A program made the position numbers and the translations under genes. This document shows positions 32,478 to 41,121 of a DNA stretch of 64,000 bases, one piece after another. The first letter of the stretch is position 1. Every line of letters starts with the position of its first letter. The notes under the pieces were generated by a model that made no database searches, was not told the origin of the DNA, and saw only the letters and a program-made list of their open reading frames with translations. Source of the DNA: DATGKG01 sp963783145 (GTDB lineage Bacteria; Desulfobacterota; Binatia; Binatales; Binataceae); the NCBI GenBank assembly GCA_963783145.1, contig CAWAMM010000002.1, positions 992,001-1,056,000 on the forward strand. Reading direction: 5' to 3'.

Positions 32478-33983
32478 TCAGAAGGGGTAGTTGATGCCGG
32501 AGAATACCGCCGCGCCTTCGCCGCCGAAGCCGACATCGACGAAGCCGACCACAAACGGCTGCGCAATCCCGCGAAATCCGATCCCTCCTACCGAGTGCAA
32601 ATCGGACAGCGGGTTGAAACCGATGGTATGCGCGACGCGACCGAAATCGAGAAACGGTGCGATTTCCAAAATTCCATGGGTCCCGAAGATGTCGTGATCC
32701 CATACCCTGGTTCTGACCTCGGCGTTGGCAACCGCCAGACAGTTATCGACATAGCGGCCTGCGCCATACCCGCGAAGCGTCTCTTGATCAGTCAGTAGAC
32801 TTTCCTGCCCGCCAAGGCGAGCCATCGACCAGAACGGAGTTTCACCGCCGGAGGGGTTGTATTCGACGAAGACATGCCCCGCGAGTGTGACCTTATCATT
32901 GATTGCATAGTACCGGCGCAGCTCGCCGCCGAAGCGCGTATAAGAAACCGAGCTCAGAAAGGCCCGATCCGCGATACCGAAATAGAGCTGCGCGAGACCG
33001 CCCTTGCGCGGAATCTCGAGCGAGTCGCGAGTGTCGTAGGCGAGTACCAACTGTCCCGGAACCTCGCTGCCGCCGTTGATACCCTTCTGATGCGGAAATA
33101 TCTGGAAAATGGTCGGTAGATTGTCGAAGCCGCCCTTGTCGATTCGGACTCGGCGCGGACGCACATTCAGCGCGAGCTGGAGATCTTCGGTAAAGTTGAG
33201 GCCGAAAACTCCAAGGCCATAAATCTGATTGGTCGTATAGTTCGTTTCGTTTCCGAGGCGGGTATCGTTTCCAACACCATAGAACCTTTCCGTCGGATCT
33301 TTCTCCCAATAGAAGCGCGCCTCGAAAGACCACCATTGCTTGTGCGTGCGTCCGGTCTGATAGTCGAAATCCACTCGGCGCTGGATTCGTTCCTGCCCGC
33401 CCGCGGTCAGGTACCAGTTCGTGTCTTCGGAGGGATAGGAGAGAAAGCGGAAAGTCCCGCCAGGGCCAAGGGTCGTATTGCTTTCGATGTCGGGCGCGAA
33501 GATATCGGTAATCTGGTTGTTGGAGTCGGTATAGAGCACCGCGGCGAGGATTCCACCGGTAGTGCCACCATTCGGATCGGTCGCGATTTCCGGTACCGGA
33601 ATGAACGGCCAGGTGTCGGGATTCGAAATCGAGAACTTGTGCGGCCATTGCCATTGATCGGGTTGAAAAATGGCCCCGATTCGTGAGCCCTGGAACGGAG
33701 CACCGCTTGAAGCGGCAGGCGACGCGGCTGCGGCCGGAGTACCGGCCCCCGACGGAGACGCCTCGGTTTTAGGCACCGCCCCGCCACTGGCGTTGCTAGG
33801 AACCGGCGCGACACTGCCCGGGTCGGCGATCTTCTCAATCGGGCTCGCCGCAGGGTCTGCTTCGGTCACGAAAGCAGAGTCATTTGCAGCGGTCGTGTCG
33901 GCAGTACAAGTCGACACCCAAGCGGGCGAAAATCCCAGCAGGATGAAGCTTATAAAGGTAAGGAGCGAATACCGCGTCATCAT
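32478..33983 (-). CDS. Omp85/BamA-like outer-membrane beta-barrel protein (surface antigen)
   Basis: 501 aa from ATG 33981-33983. A signal peptide ends near residue 26 (SPAWVSTC, a possible lipobox-like Cys), then a Ser/Pro/Ala-rich linker (about 40-105) and a C-terminal barrel of the bacterial surface antigen (D15) type: alternating strands, TRDSLEIPRKGGLAQLYFG, LGGQESLLTDQETLRGYGAGRY and a final Phe. No POTRA domains are apparent, so it is a short Omp85-superfamily member. The upstream frame to 34100 is nonsense. It is divergent from the TPP enzyme. Confidence 0.75.
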   Translation of the reverse strand: MMTRYSLLTFISFILLGFSPAWVSTCTADTTAANDSAFVTEADPAASPIEKIADPGSVAPVPSNASGGAVPKTEASPSGAGTPAAAASPAASSGAPFQGSRIGAIFQPDQWQWPHKFSISNPDTWPFIPVPEIATDPNGGTTGGILAAVLYTDSNNQITDIFAPDIESNTTLGPGGTFRFLSYPSEDTNWYLTAGGQERIQRRVDFDYQTGRTHKQWWSFEARFYWEKDPTERFYGVGNDTRLGNETNYTTNQIYGLGVFGLNFTEDLQLALNVRPRRVRIDKGGFDNLPTIFQIFPHQKGINGGSEVPGQLVLAYDTRDSLEIPRKGGLAQLYFGIADRAFLSSVSYTRFGGELRRYYAINDKVTLAGHVFVEYNPSGGETPFWSMARLGGQESLLTDQETLRGYGAGRYVDNCLAVANAEVRTRVWDHDIFGTHGILEIAPFLDFGRVAHTIGFNPLSDLHSVGGIGFRGIAQPFVVGFVDVGFGGEGAAVFSGINYPF

Positions 33984-34276
33984 GATCACGTTCTGATAAA
34001 CCGCGCCGAGTGGCGCCCCCACAGGCTCCGCTGAACGCTGATGCAATTTTTCTGACCAGGGCCAGTAACCGAGGCCCGTCAAGGCGCAACAGTGTCGCAT
34101 ATGAAACCGGATTCTTGAACAGCTTAAGGGTCGATTTTCACCGGCTCAAATTCCTCCTCCAGTGCGGATGCGCTTTTCGATGGCGCAACAAATGTGTAAG
34201 GATTCGGAAACGAAGGCGCCAGCGGGCTTCCAGGCGGCGGTGCTCTTCACGCAGAAATCTCCACGGAGGGTTTTAC
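33984..34276. promoter_or_regulatory. Divergent upstream region of the OMP and TPP-enzyme genes
   Basis: 293 bp between two divergent starts. It must carry both promoters; I see no confident -35/-10 pair. A strong Shine-Dalgarno ggaggg (34265-34270) belongs to the TPP enzyme. Frames read through the region but contain no family sequence. Confidence 0.4.
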
Positions 34277-35971
34277 ATGGCGAAGGCAAATGGCGGCGAG
34301 TTAATCGCGCGCGTGATGAAGGAGAACAAGGTCAAGTATTGCTTCGCAATCAATGGCGGCCACCTGTTCCCCATTCTGGCTGAGTTGCGTAGCCACGATA
34401 TCAAGCTGATCCATATGCGCCATGAGCAGGCGACCGCCTACGCCGCCGACGCCTATGCCCGCGTTTCCGGCGAAACCGGCGTTTGCATGGTGACCGCGGG
34501 ATGCGGCTTGACCAACGCCGTTACCGGACTCTGCACCGGCGCCCTTACCGGCAGCTCGATCGTGTGTATCTCCGGCCAGCATCCGAACACCGAGGATCAT
34601 GTCGGCTCGTTCCAGGAGGCCTACGGCTCCGAGGTGGTAGACAGCTTCGCGAAGTTCACCAAGCGCGTCACCGATTGGACCTCGATCCAGTTTGACCTCC
34701 GGTCTGCCTTCCGCGAGGCGATCTCTCCGCCGCAGGGCGTCGCGCTGTTCGAGATTCCGCAGAACATCCTCTATCACGGCGAGGAGGACTCGAAGCAGCG
34801 CAAAGGTGCCCGCCGTTTCACGATCGAAGACGTCCGCAGCCAGGGCGAGCCGTCCCATGTCGACAAGGCACTCGAGATCCTCCATGCCGCGCAGCGTCCG
34901 ATCATCGCCGGCGGCGATGGGCTTTTCTGGTCTCAGGCTGGGCCCGAAATCAACGAGTTCGTCGAACTGACCGGTATTCCGGTTTATACCCGGCGCGCAG
35001 GCCAGGGTGCGGTATCAGAGGAGCATCCCCTCGCCATCCGTGGTTCGTGGAAGAAACCCTTCACCGGCCGCGCCGACGTTGTAATGGCGATCGGCTTTCG
35101 CTTCTGGAGCGGTGAAAAATTCGGCCAGCCGCCGACCTGGACCGATAAGGCGAAATACATCCAGATCGACCAGGTGCCCACGCGCATCGGATGGCAGGTC
35201 GACGCGGACGTGCCGATCGTCGGCGATCCGAAGAGCGTACTGCGCCAGATGATCAACCGCATTAAGGAGCACAAGCTCGATTTCAGCAAGAATCGCAGCT
35301 CCGACTGGTACAAGGAAATCCAGTCCACACGGGCCCGCTTCGATGCGCAGATCGCCGAGGAGAACAAGAAGACCCTCAACAGCTCGCCGATTCATCCGGC
35401 GCGCCTGTGCGACGATCTCATCAAGGTGCTCGATAAGAATGCGACCACCATCATCGACAGCTTCACGCTTTCCGGATGGATGAGCCGCGCGTTCACCTGC
35501 CGCTTCATGGGCCAGGTGGTGGACGCAGGTCCGCTCGCGCCAGTCGGTCACGGCGTTGGCATGGGTATCGGCGCCCAGCTCGCGCGGCCGGGACAGCAAG
35601 TCGTCGTGATTAGCGGCGACGGCGGACTCGGCATCGGCGGATGGGATATGGAGACTGCGGCTCGCTACAAGCTGCCGGTTATTACGGTGCTCTGGAACAA
35701 CAGCTCATGGGGTCCCAACTTCGATCAGATGCCGGGGCTTAAGGGCAAGACCGATCCATTCAACATGTTGCCGAACATCCGCTATGACAAGATTTTTGCC
35801 GAGATGGGATGTCATACGGAGCATGTCGAGACCAATGAACAAATTACGCCGGCGCTGGAGCGCGCCTTCAAATCCGGGAAGACCGCGTTAATCAACGTCG
35901 TCGGCGACGTGCGGGTTGGAAACGCGACCCTGGGCGGCAACCTGCTCGGCTCGACCGGTTCCGCGACCTAA
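34277..35971 (+). CDS. Thiamine pyrophosphate enzyme (acetolactate synthase / acyl-CoA lyase type)
   Basis: 564 aa with the three-domain TPP fold. The N-terminal Pyr domain carries INGGHLFPILAEL, the catalytic-Glu motif MRHEQATAYAADAYAR (about 46-61) and TAGCGLTNAVTGL. The C-terminal PP domain has the TPP/Mg motif GDGGLGIGGWDMETAARY and NN (about 459-491). The middle domain follows the acetolactate synthase / 2-hydroxyacyl-CoA lyase pattern. The substrate is unknown; a lyase or decarboxylase of a 2-hydroxyacyl- or 2-oxoacyl compound is likely. ATG 34277 has ggaggg 6 bp upstream, so the longer frame from 34010 is rejected. Monocistronic with a clear terminator. Confidence 0.85.
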   Translation: MAKANGGELIARVMKENKVKYCFAINGGHLFPILAELRSHDIKLIHMRHEQATAYAADAYARVSGETGVCMVTAGCGLTNAVTGLCTGALTGSSIVCISGQHPNTEDHVGSFQEAYGSEVVDSFAKFTKRVTDWTSIQFDLRSAFREAISPPQGVALFEIPQNILYHGEEDSKQRKGARRFTIEDVRSQGEPSHVDKALEILHAAQRPIIAGGDGLFWSQAGPEINEFVELTGIPVYTRRAGQGAVSEEHPLAIRGSWKKPFTGRADVVMAIGFRFWSGEKFGQPPTWTDKAKYIQIDQVPTRIGWQVDADVPIVGDPKSVLRQMINRIKEHKLDFSKNRSSDWYKEIQSTRARFDAQIAEENKKTLNSSPIHPARLCDDLIKVLDKNATTIIDSFTLSGWMSRAFTCRFMGQVVDAGPLAPVGHGVGMGIGAQLARPGQQVVVISGDGGLGIGGWDMETAARYKLPVITVLWNNSSWGPNFDQMPGLKGKTDPFNMLPNIRYDKIFAEMGCHTEHVETNEQITPALERAFKSGKTALINVVGDVRVGNATLGGNLLGSTGSAT

Positions 35972-35992
35972 TAACCGAGCATTCAGAACGCG

Positions 35993-36025
35993 AAGGGGAC
36001 GCGCATCGAGCGCGTCCCCTTTTTT
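35993..36025 (+). terminator. Intrinsic terminator of the TPP-enzyme gene
   Basis: The stem ggggacgcgc (35995-36004) pairs with gcgcgtcccc (36010-36019) around atcga, then six T. It is 24 bp after the stop codon. This is the clearest Rho-independent terminator in the window. Confidence 0.88.
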
Positions 36026-36052
36026 GTTGAGGTGGGGTAGATTCGTAAGTGA

Positions 36053-36550
36053 ATGAAAAGCGACTCCGCCACCATCATTCTCGGCGCCATCGTTATTGCG
36101 CTCGTCTCCGTTACCTCAGGATGCAAGAGCAGCGACGAAACTCCCAAGCCGGTCAATCTCGTATGCCCCTCCGGATCGAAATTGGTCGGCGATCTTCCAC
36201 CCGACGGCGAAGAACAGGCGTGTTGGAAAACCGTCAATGGTGAGCAGGTCAAAGAGGGGCCGATGGTCATCTATCGTCCGAGCGGCCTCAAGATGATGGA
36301 GGGCAATTACAAGGACGGCAAGCAGGATGGAGAATGGCGGATGTACTACGAGAGCGGCGCCAAGAAATCCATCGATCACTACCAGGACGGCGTCCAGACC
36401 GGCGATCACATCTCGTGGTATGAGGACGGACAGATCGACGCCATGGGAAAGTATAAAGACGGGCAGCAGGACGGGGTGTGGAAGCGATGGGCTCCGGACG
36501 GCGTCAAAAACTGGGAAGAGACCTACAAGGACGGCAAAAAGATTTCCTGA
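36053..36550 (+). CDS. Lipoprotein with MORN/YwqK-like repeats
   Basis: 165 aa. There is an N-terminal hydrophobic signal (about 7-22) ending in the lipobox VTSGC (lipidated Cys about 24). After two further cysteines come four to five copies of a repeat of about 20 residues of the form G.YKDGKQDGEW..Y..SG.., typical of MORN_2/YwqK-type repeats. These beta-hairpin repeats are thought to bind proteins or membranes. YwqK-type proteins are sometimes labelled antitoxins, but no toxin is next to this gene. Start is ATG 36053. It converges with tldE. Confidence 0.8.
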   Translation: MKSDSATIILGAIVIALVSVTSGCKSSDETPKPVNLVCPSGSKLVGDLPPDGEEQACWKTVNGEQVKEGPMVIYRPSGLKMMEGNYKDGKQDGEWRMYYESGAKKSIDHYQDGVQTGDHISWYEDGQIDAMGKYKDGQQDGVWKRWAPDGVKNWEETYKDGKKIS

Positions 36551-36685
36551 CCTTATATTTTCTCCTCGACTCCGCTCACGCTCCGCCTCAGCGGCTGCGC
36601 GCCGCCTCGGGAGCGGCTGCGCCGCGGCGCTGCGCGCCCACTTCGTGTCTCACCCCAGAGAGCCCGACCCGCAACATGTAGGCTC
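36551..36685. other. GC-rich repeat-like gap between lipoprotein and tldE
   Basis: 135 bp between converging genes, with short direct copies of gcggctgcg and a GC-rich centre. I see no gene or proper terminator, and its origin is uncertain. Confidence 0.35.
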
Positions 36686-38212
36686 TCATTCGCCGACCTT
36701 GCCCACCGACGCGACCGCGATGCCCGCGCATGCGACCGCGGGCACGTGAAACGACTCCGATGACCCCCATACGATCGCGGAATGCGATCGCTTTCCCGCG
36801 GCAATCATTCCTCGAAACACATTTGCGATATTCGAATTGATCCGCAGCGCATTCGGCGCTATCGGCTCGGCGAGGCGCCCGTTGCGAATCACATAAGAAT
36901 CGCCACTAACTGTGCAGGTGAAATCGCCGGCGCGCTGACCGTTGATCGGATAGGTGTACCAAACCCGGCCGATGTATAGACCGTCGCGAACTTTGCGAAT
37001 CACCGCGTCATCGTCGAGACCGTCGCGCGCTTTCATTACGATATTGGTTCCCGACGATCCCGGACTCTGATCGAAGCGGCGGCCGCCGCCTTCGCCCAAT
37101 CGATAGCCGTTCCGCGCGGGAAAGTTGGGCACCTTCTCAGCCGGTATGCCGAGCTTCTCGACACGTTCCTCATCAGTAGCGAGACGATGGCTGTCGTAGA
37201 AATTCGACATCAGCCCCACAAGCTTGCCGTCGCGAATGAGATCGATTCGCTTGGCAGGAAGGCCCTCGCACGTAAGCGCGCGAATCACCGCGCCCGCACG
37301 CATGACCGGATCATCGAGAAGGCTGAGCCGCTTATCCATCACCTCGGCACCGAATTTGCCGTGATAAGCGGAACTAGCGGCGTGAAATGATCCGGTCGTA
37401 AGCGAGCCTAGGATCATGTAATTGATGATCTCTGCGACCGGCTGTGGCCCGAGCACTACGCGATAGGCTTTCGCCTCCGGTCGAATCCCGTGGTGCATCC
37501 CGAGCGCGCGCCCAGCGGCCTCGCGCCCAAGCCGTGCCGCAACCCGCTTCATGTCCGCTACCGAACGACCGACCGCCGATGCGGTCCCCTTCGCATCGAG
37601 GGATTCGATCAGTGCGGTCACCGACGAGCTGAAGTGCGCACTCTCATCGGTGCGAATATCGGCGAAGTTTGAATTGGTTAGTGCGATACGATCGCGAAAC
37701 ACGCTCACATCGCCACCGAGCACCAGTGCAGGATGTGGCCGGGTCGCGACCTCGCTTCGCGCGAACGCGCCAATCGCTCCGCTCAGTATCGACCACGCAG
37801 CATCGACAAGGCATGCATCGGAGGCGCGTGCAAGGTCGCTCCTCTCCAGCTTGTTCGCGGCGAGCTTTCGCGGCTCCGCCGGAAAACCGGAGAAGTGCGG
37901 ATCGACAATCGTGGTCTGAAGCGCGCGCGCGAGCACCGCCCGGATCGCATCGGCGCCGAAGTCACCCGCGTCGTACGCGGTGCCAACTTCATGCTCATCG
38001 CGCTTCATGACGATGCGGATCTGAAACCCGTCGGCGGAATGCGACTTGAGCTCCTCGACGCCGCGACACGGGATATCGGAAGTGTAGTTAAGCCGCGCGA
38101 TGCGATTGTCACCACTCGCGCAATAGATCTCGAACGCAGCAACATTCTTGTCGCGCGCGACAATTGCGGCGGCCTCGCGCGCGAAACTCTTCAGCTCCGA
38201 AGCCTTAATCAT
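36686..38212 (-). CDS. tldE: TldE/PmbA-type metalloprotease homologue
   Basis: 508 aa, the non-catalytic partner of the TldD-TldE protease that matures peptide antibiotics and CcdA in E. coli. The fold pattern is seen but HExxxH is absent, as expected for TldE. RDGLYIGRVWYTYPINGQRAGDFTCTVSGDSYVIRNGRLAEPI near the C-terminus and SFHAASSAYHGKFG match the family. The long length (about 450 is typical) comes from an N-terminal extension. It lies 3 bp downstream of tldD on the same strand. Start is ATG 38210-38212. Confidence 0.85.
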   Translation of the reverse strand: MIKASELKSFAREAAAIVARDKNVAAFEIYCASGDNRIARLNYTSDIPCRGVEELKSHSADGFQIRIVMKRDEHEVGTAYDAGDFGADAIRAVLARALQTTIVDPHFSGFPAEPRKLAANKLERSDLARASDACLVDAAWSILSGAIGAFARSEVATRPHPALVLGGDVSVFRDRIALTNSNFADIRTDESAHFSSSVTALIESLDAKGTASAVGRSVADMKRVAARLGREAAGRALGMHHGIRPEAKAYRVVLGPQPVAEIINYMILGSLTTGSFHAASSAYHGKFGAEVMDKRLSLLDDPVMRAGAVIRALTCEGLPAKRIDLIRDGKLVGLMSNFYDSHRLATDEERVEKLGIPAEKVPNFPARNGYRLGEGGGRRFDQSPGSSGTNIVMKARDGLDDDAVIRKVRDGLYIGRVWYTYPINGQRAGDFTCTVSGDSYVIRNGRLAEPIAPNALRINSNIANVFRGMIAAGKRSHSAIVWGSSESFHVPAVACAGIAVASVGKVGE

Positions 38213-38215
38213 TTG

Positions 38216-39760
38216 TTATCCCGCGCCGCCCAAGTACGCGCGCGAACGCAGCGTCGGCCCGCCGTTGGACATCCGCTTGACCTGCATCGGTTGGCCTTTG
38301 CCACAGTTGGGGATCGCGATAAGCGCAAGGTCGTTACCGACCGCATCGACGTTGATGAAGAAGCTTTTCGAATCCGCCATCACGCTACCCGAGCGATAGA
38401 GTTTTCCGATGCGCCCGTGATCGATTTCGTAAATGCGGCGCGCCGAGATGCGGAAATTCTCGCGCGATTCCGCGATCGAAGGGATCGCATTCCCGCAGAC
38501 ATAGTATCCGTGCTCGACGTCGCCAATTATTTTCTCAGGCGGCGTTTCGCCGGGCAGGAAAAAGGTGTTCGACATCCGAATCAGCGGCACCTGGTAGACC
38601 TCGGCGGAACGCGCCGAACCGTTAGCCTCAACACCGAGCGCCGCCGCGGTCCCGCGCGAATTGATGAAGCCGCGGAAGGTGCCGTGATCGATATGTGCGA
38701 CGCGTTTTCCCGGCGTGCCCTCGTGATCGTAACGATAGTGGCCGTACCCATACAGAGTCGGGTCCGAAACGGCGGACAGCAGCGGCGAGCCGATCACTTT
38801 TCCGATTTCGTTGTCATCGACCGTCCGCAGCAGCCAGCTCCGGCCCGCATAAGCGGCTTCCATTTTCAGCGCGCGATCGGCCTCGCATGGATGGCCAACG
38901 ATTTCGTGCGCGACCAGCGCATTGAAATGTGGATCGGTGACGACGGTGACCTCGCGCTCCGGTGGCTTCAGGACCGGCGCGGCCGCCAGTTCCTGCGCCT
39001 CCTTGGCGAGGCCGACCGCAAACTCCGAGAGACTGGGATTCGCCAGCAACTCCTCGCGCCATCCCTCGGCGATGGATTCAAAGCCGCGCTGCTGCCCGAT
39101 GGTGTCGTAACTCTCCTGATGCCCGTCGCCCGATTGCGCAACGACGTAAACATCGCCCTGCGAAAAAGCGAACGCCTGTGAGATCAGCGAACCCTCGGAA
39201 CTGGTGAACAGCTCATGCCGAAGCTCGCTGGTCGCGGCCACCGCGCTGAAGGCGATGTCGTGCCCGAGGCCTTTCACTTCACGCGCGGCCTCCAGCGTGA
39301 CCCGCTTGAGCTCCGCGGGATCGAGCGAGCGTGGATCCTGCTTGTAGACTGCGGCGATCTCATCGCGAATCGGAGCGCGAGGTTCGAAGGCTCCTACGAT
39401 GAGCGAACCGGCGCCAGCACCAAATCGCTTCAGAAAAGCGGCTTTCTCGCGCGCACTGATTCGCGCCCGATGGTAGGCATCCTCGAGGCCGCGCCTTATC
39501 TCCGCAACAATTTTCTTCTCGTTGAGCGCGAGCCGGCCGATCTCCGCGCCGGCCTGGCCATGGCCGGTCGCATTTGCCTCGCTGACGTGAACGGTGACGC
39601 AAAAGCCGGCGGTCTCAGTCTCGTTGCTGTCGCGGGGCTCTCCGTTGGTCGCCGCGCCCGAGCGATGGAACATCACCTCGAAGCGCAAGTCGGCGTATGC
39701 GACTCCGCGATGGGTGCGCGCGAAGCGGGAAACGATGTCGTTCCCGCTCCGCTTCACCAT
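38216..39760 (-). CDS. tldD: TldD metalloprotease
   Basis: The catalytic subunit of TldD/E. The zinc motif HEIVGH (HExxxH) lies near residue 280, followed by EADRALKMEAAYAGRSWLL and later IPNCGKGQPMQVKRMSNGGPTLR at the C-terminus. I chose ATG 39758-39760 (514 aa). The frame extends to 39877 but that part overlaps the CoA transferase and has no family sequence. It lies 31 bp downstream of the CoA transferase gene, 3 bp before tldE. Role: processing of small peptides or partially folded proteins. Confidence 0.88.
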   Translation of the reverse strand: MVKRSGNDIVSRFARTHRGVAYADLRFEVMFHRSGAATNGEPRDSNETETAGFCVTVHVSEANATGHGQAGAEIGRLALNEKKIVAEIRRGLEDAYHRARISAREKAAFLKRFGAGAGSLIVGAFEPRAPIRDEIAAVYKQDPRSLDPAELKRVTLEAAREVKGLGHDIAFSAVAATSELRHELFTSSEGSLISQAFAFSQGDVYVVAQSGDGHQESYDTIGQQRGFESIAEGWREELLANPSLSEFAVGLAKEAQELAAAPVLKPPEREVTVVTDPHFNALVAHEIVGHPCEADRALKMEAAYAGRSWLLRTVDDNEIGKVIGSPLLSAVSDPTLYGYGHYRYDHEGTPGKRVAHIDHGTFRGFINSRGTAAALGVEANGSARSAEVYQVPLIRMSNTFFLPGETPPEKIIGDVEHGYYVCGNAIPSIAESRENFRISARRIYEIDHGRIGKLYRSGSVMADSKSFFINVDAVGNDLALIAIPNCGKGQPMQVKRMSNGGPTLRSRAYLGGAG

Positions 39761-39791
39761 CTCGATGGCGTTGAACAGCTCGATAGCGGTC

Positions 39792-40988
39792 TTAGACGAT
39801 GCCTTCGGCCTTGAGCGATTCGAGTTCCGTCGCGCCCAGTCCGAGAAAGTCCTTGTAGACCTCGGCGTTGTGCTCACCGTGCAGCGGCGCCGATTTCACT
39901 TCCACCGGCGAAAGTTCCAGCCGCACCGGACACCCGGGCATGGTGAATTCGCCGCGTACAGGATGCTGGACGGTCACGACCATCCCGCGTTCCTTCATAT
40001 GGGGGTCGTTCAGCAGTTCGACGCTATCGAGTACCGGTCCGCATGGCACGCCTGCCTCACCCAGAATCTTGAACACCTCCATCTTGGTATGCTGGGTGGT
40101 CCATGCGGTGACGATCTCAGTCAGAGCTTCGATATTTTTTGCGCGCGCGCGAGGCTCCTGAAACCGCTCGTCGGTGGCAAGATTCGGCTGGCCCATCGCG
40201 CCGCACAACCCCTGCCACATCTCAGCGTTGGTGCACAGGATATAGCAGTAGTCGTTGTCGCCGCCGGGCGCGCATTTGAAAAGATCACCCGGACCCGCGC
40301 CGGCACGGTTGCCGACGCGCGGTGACGGCTTGTGCGTGATGTAGGTGCCCATCATCGGAACCCGCACAAAATTGAAGATCGCCTCCTGCATCGCGACTTC
40401 AACCTTTTGGCCGATGCCGGTGCGCTCGCGCTGGATGTAGGCCGCGAGCACGCCCACCGCGGCATGCATCCCGGTGCCGGTATCGCCGATGGTCGGTCCC
40501 GGCTTGAGCGGCGGCGAGCCGGGAAAGCCGGTCAGTGACATCGCACCGCCCGAGGCCTGCGCGATCATATCGAAGCTCTTGTATTTGCTGTAGGGACCGA
40601 AGGTGCCGAATCCCTTGACGGTCAGATAAATGACTCGAGGATTGGTCTGCTTGAGTACCTCGTAGCCGAGGCCGAGGCCTTCGAGCGTGCCGAGGGAAAA
40701 ATTCTCGGAGACGATATCGACCTTCTTCACCAGGTCGAGGAAGATTTTTTTTCCCTTCTCGCTCTTGAGGTTCAGCGTGATGGACCGTTTGTTCGCGTTC
40801 AGCAGCATGAAGTAGTACGAATCGACCCCCGGCTTCTCGGTCAGAATCCAGCGGCCCTGCTCACCCATCTTCGGCGCCTCGACCTTGATCACGTCGGCGC
40901 CCAGCCAGGCGAGCATTTCGGTGCACGAGGTACCCGCTTCGAATTGGGTGAGGTCGAGAACTTTTACGCCAGCCAGCGCTTTTTCCAT
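39792..40988 (-). CDS. CaiB/BaiF family CoA transferase (type III)
   Basis: 398 aa. MEKALAGVKVLDLTQFEAGTSCTEMLAWLGADVIKVEAP is the standard opening, with the catalytic Asp expected at about residue 165 (TGPTIGDTGTGMHAAVGVLAAY region). It moves CoA between a carboxylic acid and an acyl-CoA. The substrate is unknown; such genes often act in degradation. A strong ribosome site (aaggagg) precedes ATG 40986-40988. It is divergent from the MoxR ATPase. Confidence 0.9.
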   Translation of the reverse strand: MEKALAGVKVLDLTQFEAGTSCTEMLAWLGADVIKVEAPKMGEQGRWILTEKPGVDSYYFMLLNANKRSITLNLKSEKGKKIFLDLVKKVDIVSENFSLGTLEGLGLGYEVLKQTNPRVIYLTVKGFGTFGPYSKYKSFDMIAQASGGAMSLTGFPGSPPLKPGPTIGDTGTGMHAAVGVLAAYIQRERTGIGQKVEVAMQEAIFNFVRVPMMGTYITHKPSPRVGNRAGAGPGDLFKCAPGGDNDYCYILCTNAEMWQGLCGAMGQPNLATDERFQEPRARAKNIEALTEIVTAWTTQHTKMEVFKILGEAGVPCGPVLDSVELLNDPHMKERGMVVTVQHPVRGEFTMPGCPVRLELSPVEVKSAPLHGEHNAEVYKDFLGLGATELESLKAEGIV

Positions 40989-41121
40989 CGCCGCCTCCTT
41001 AGCAAGGGTCGCGGAAAACGATCCTGCCTGATTATGTAGCGCCCGACTGTCCCCGTGGGCAAGGCTTTAAGTGATGCGGTTAAGGTCGCGCCCGCGATTT
41101 GATAGGTTGAGTGCACATCCG

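Noticed and set aside
34010..34276. Upstream extension of the TPP enzyme
   Set aside because: There is no family sequence before residue 90, and a strong Shine-Dalgarno precedes ATG 34277.
36053..36550. MORN/YwqK lipoprotein as a proven antitoxin
   Set aside because: The label comes from remote homologues. No toxin is adjacent and a lipobox suggests a membrane-surface role.
37733..39181. 482-codon open frame antisense to tldE/tldD
   Set aside because: It crosses two well-supported genes on the other strand and has no recognisable motifs; third-position GC of tldD/E explains the lack of stops.
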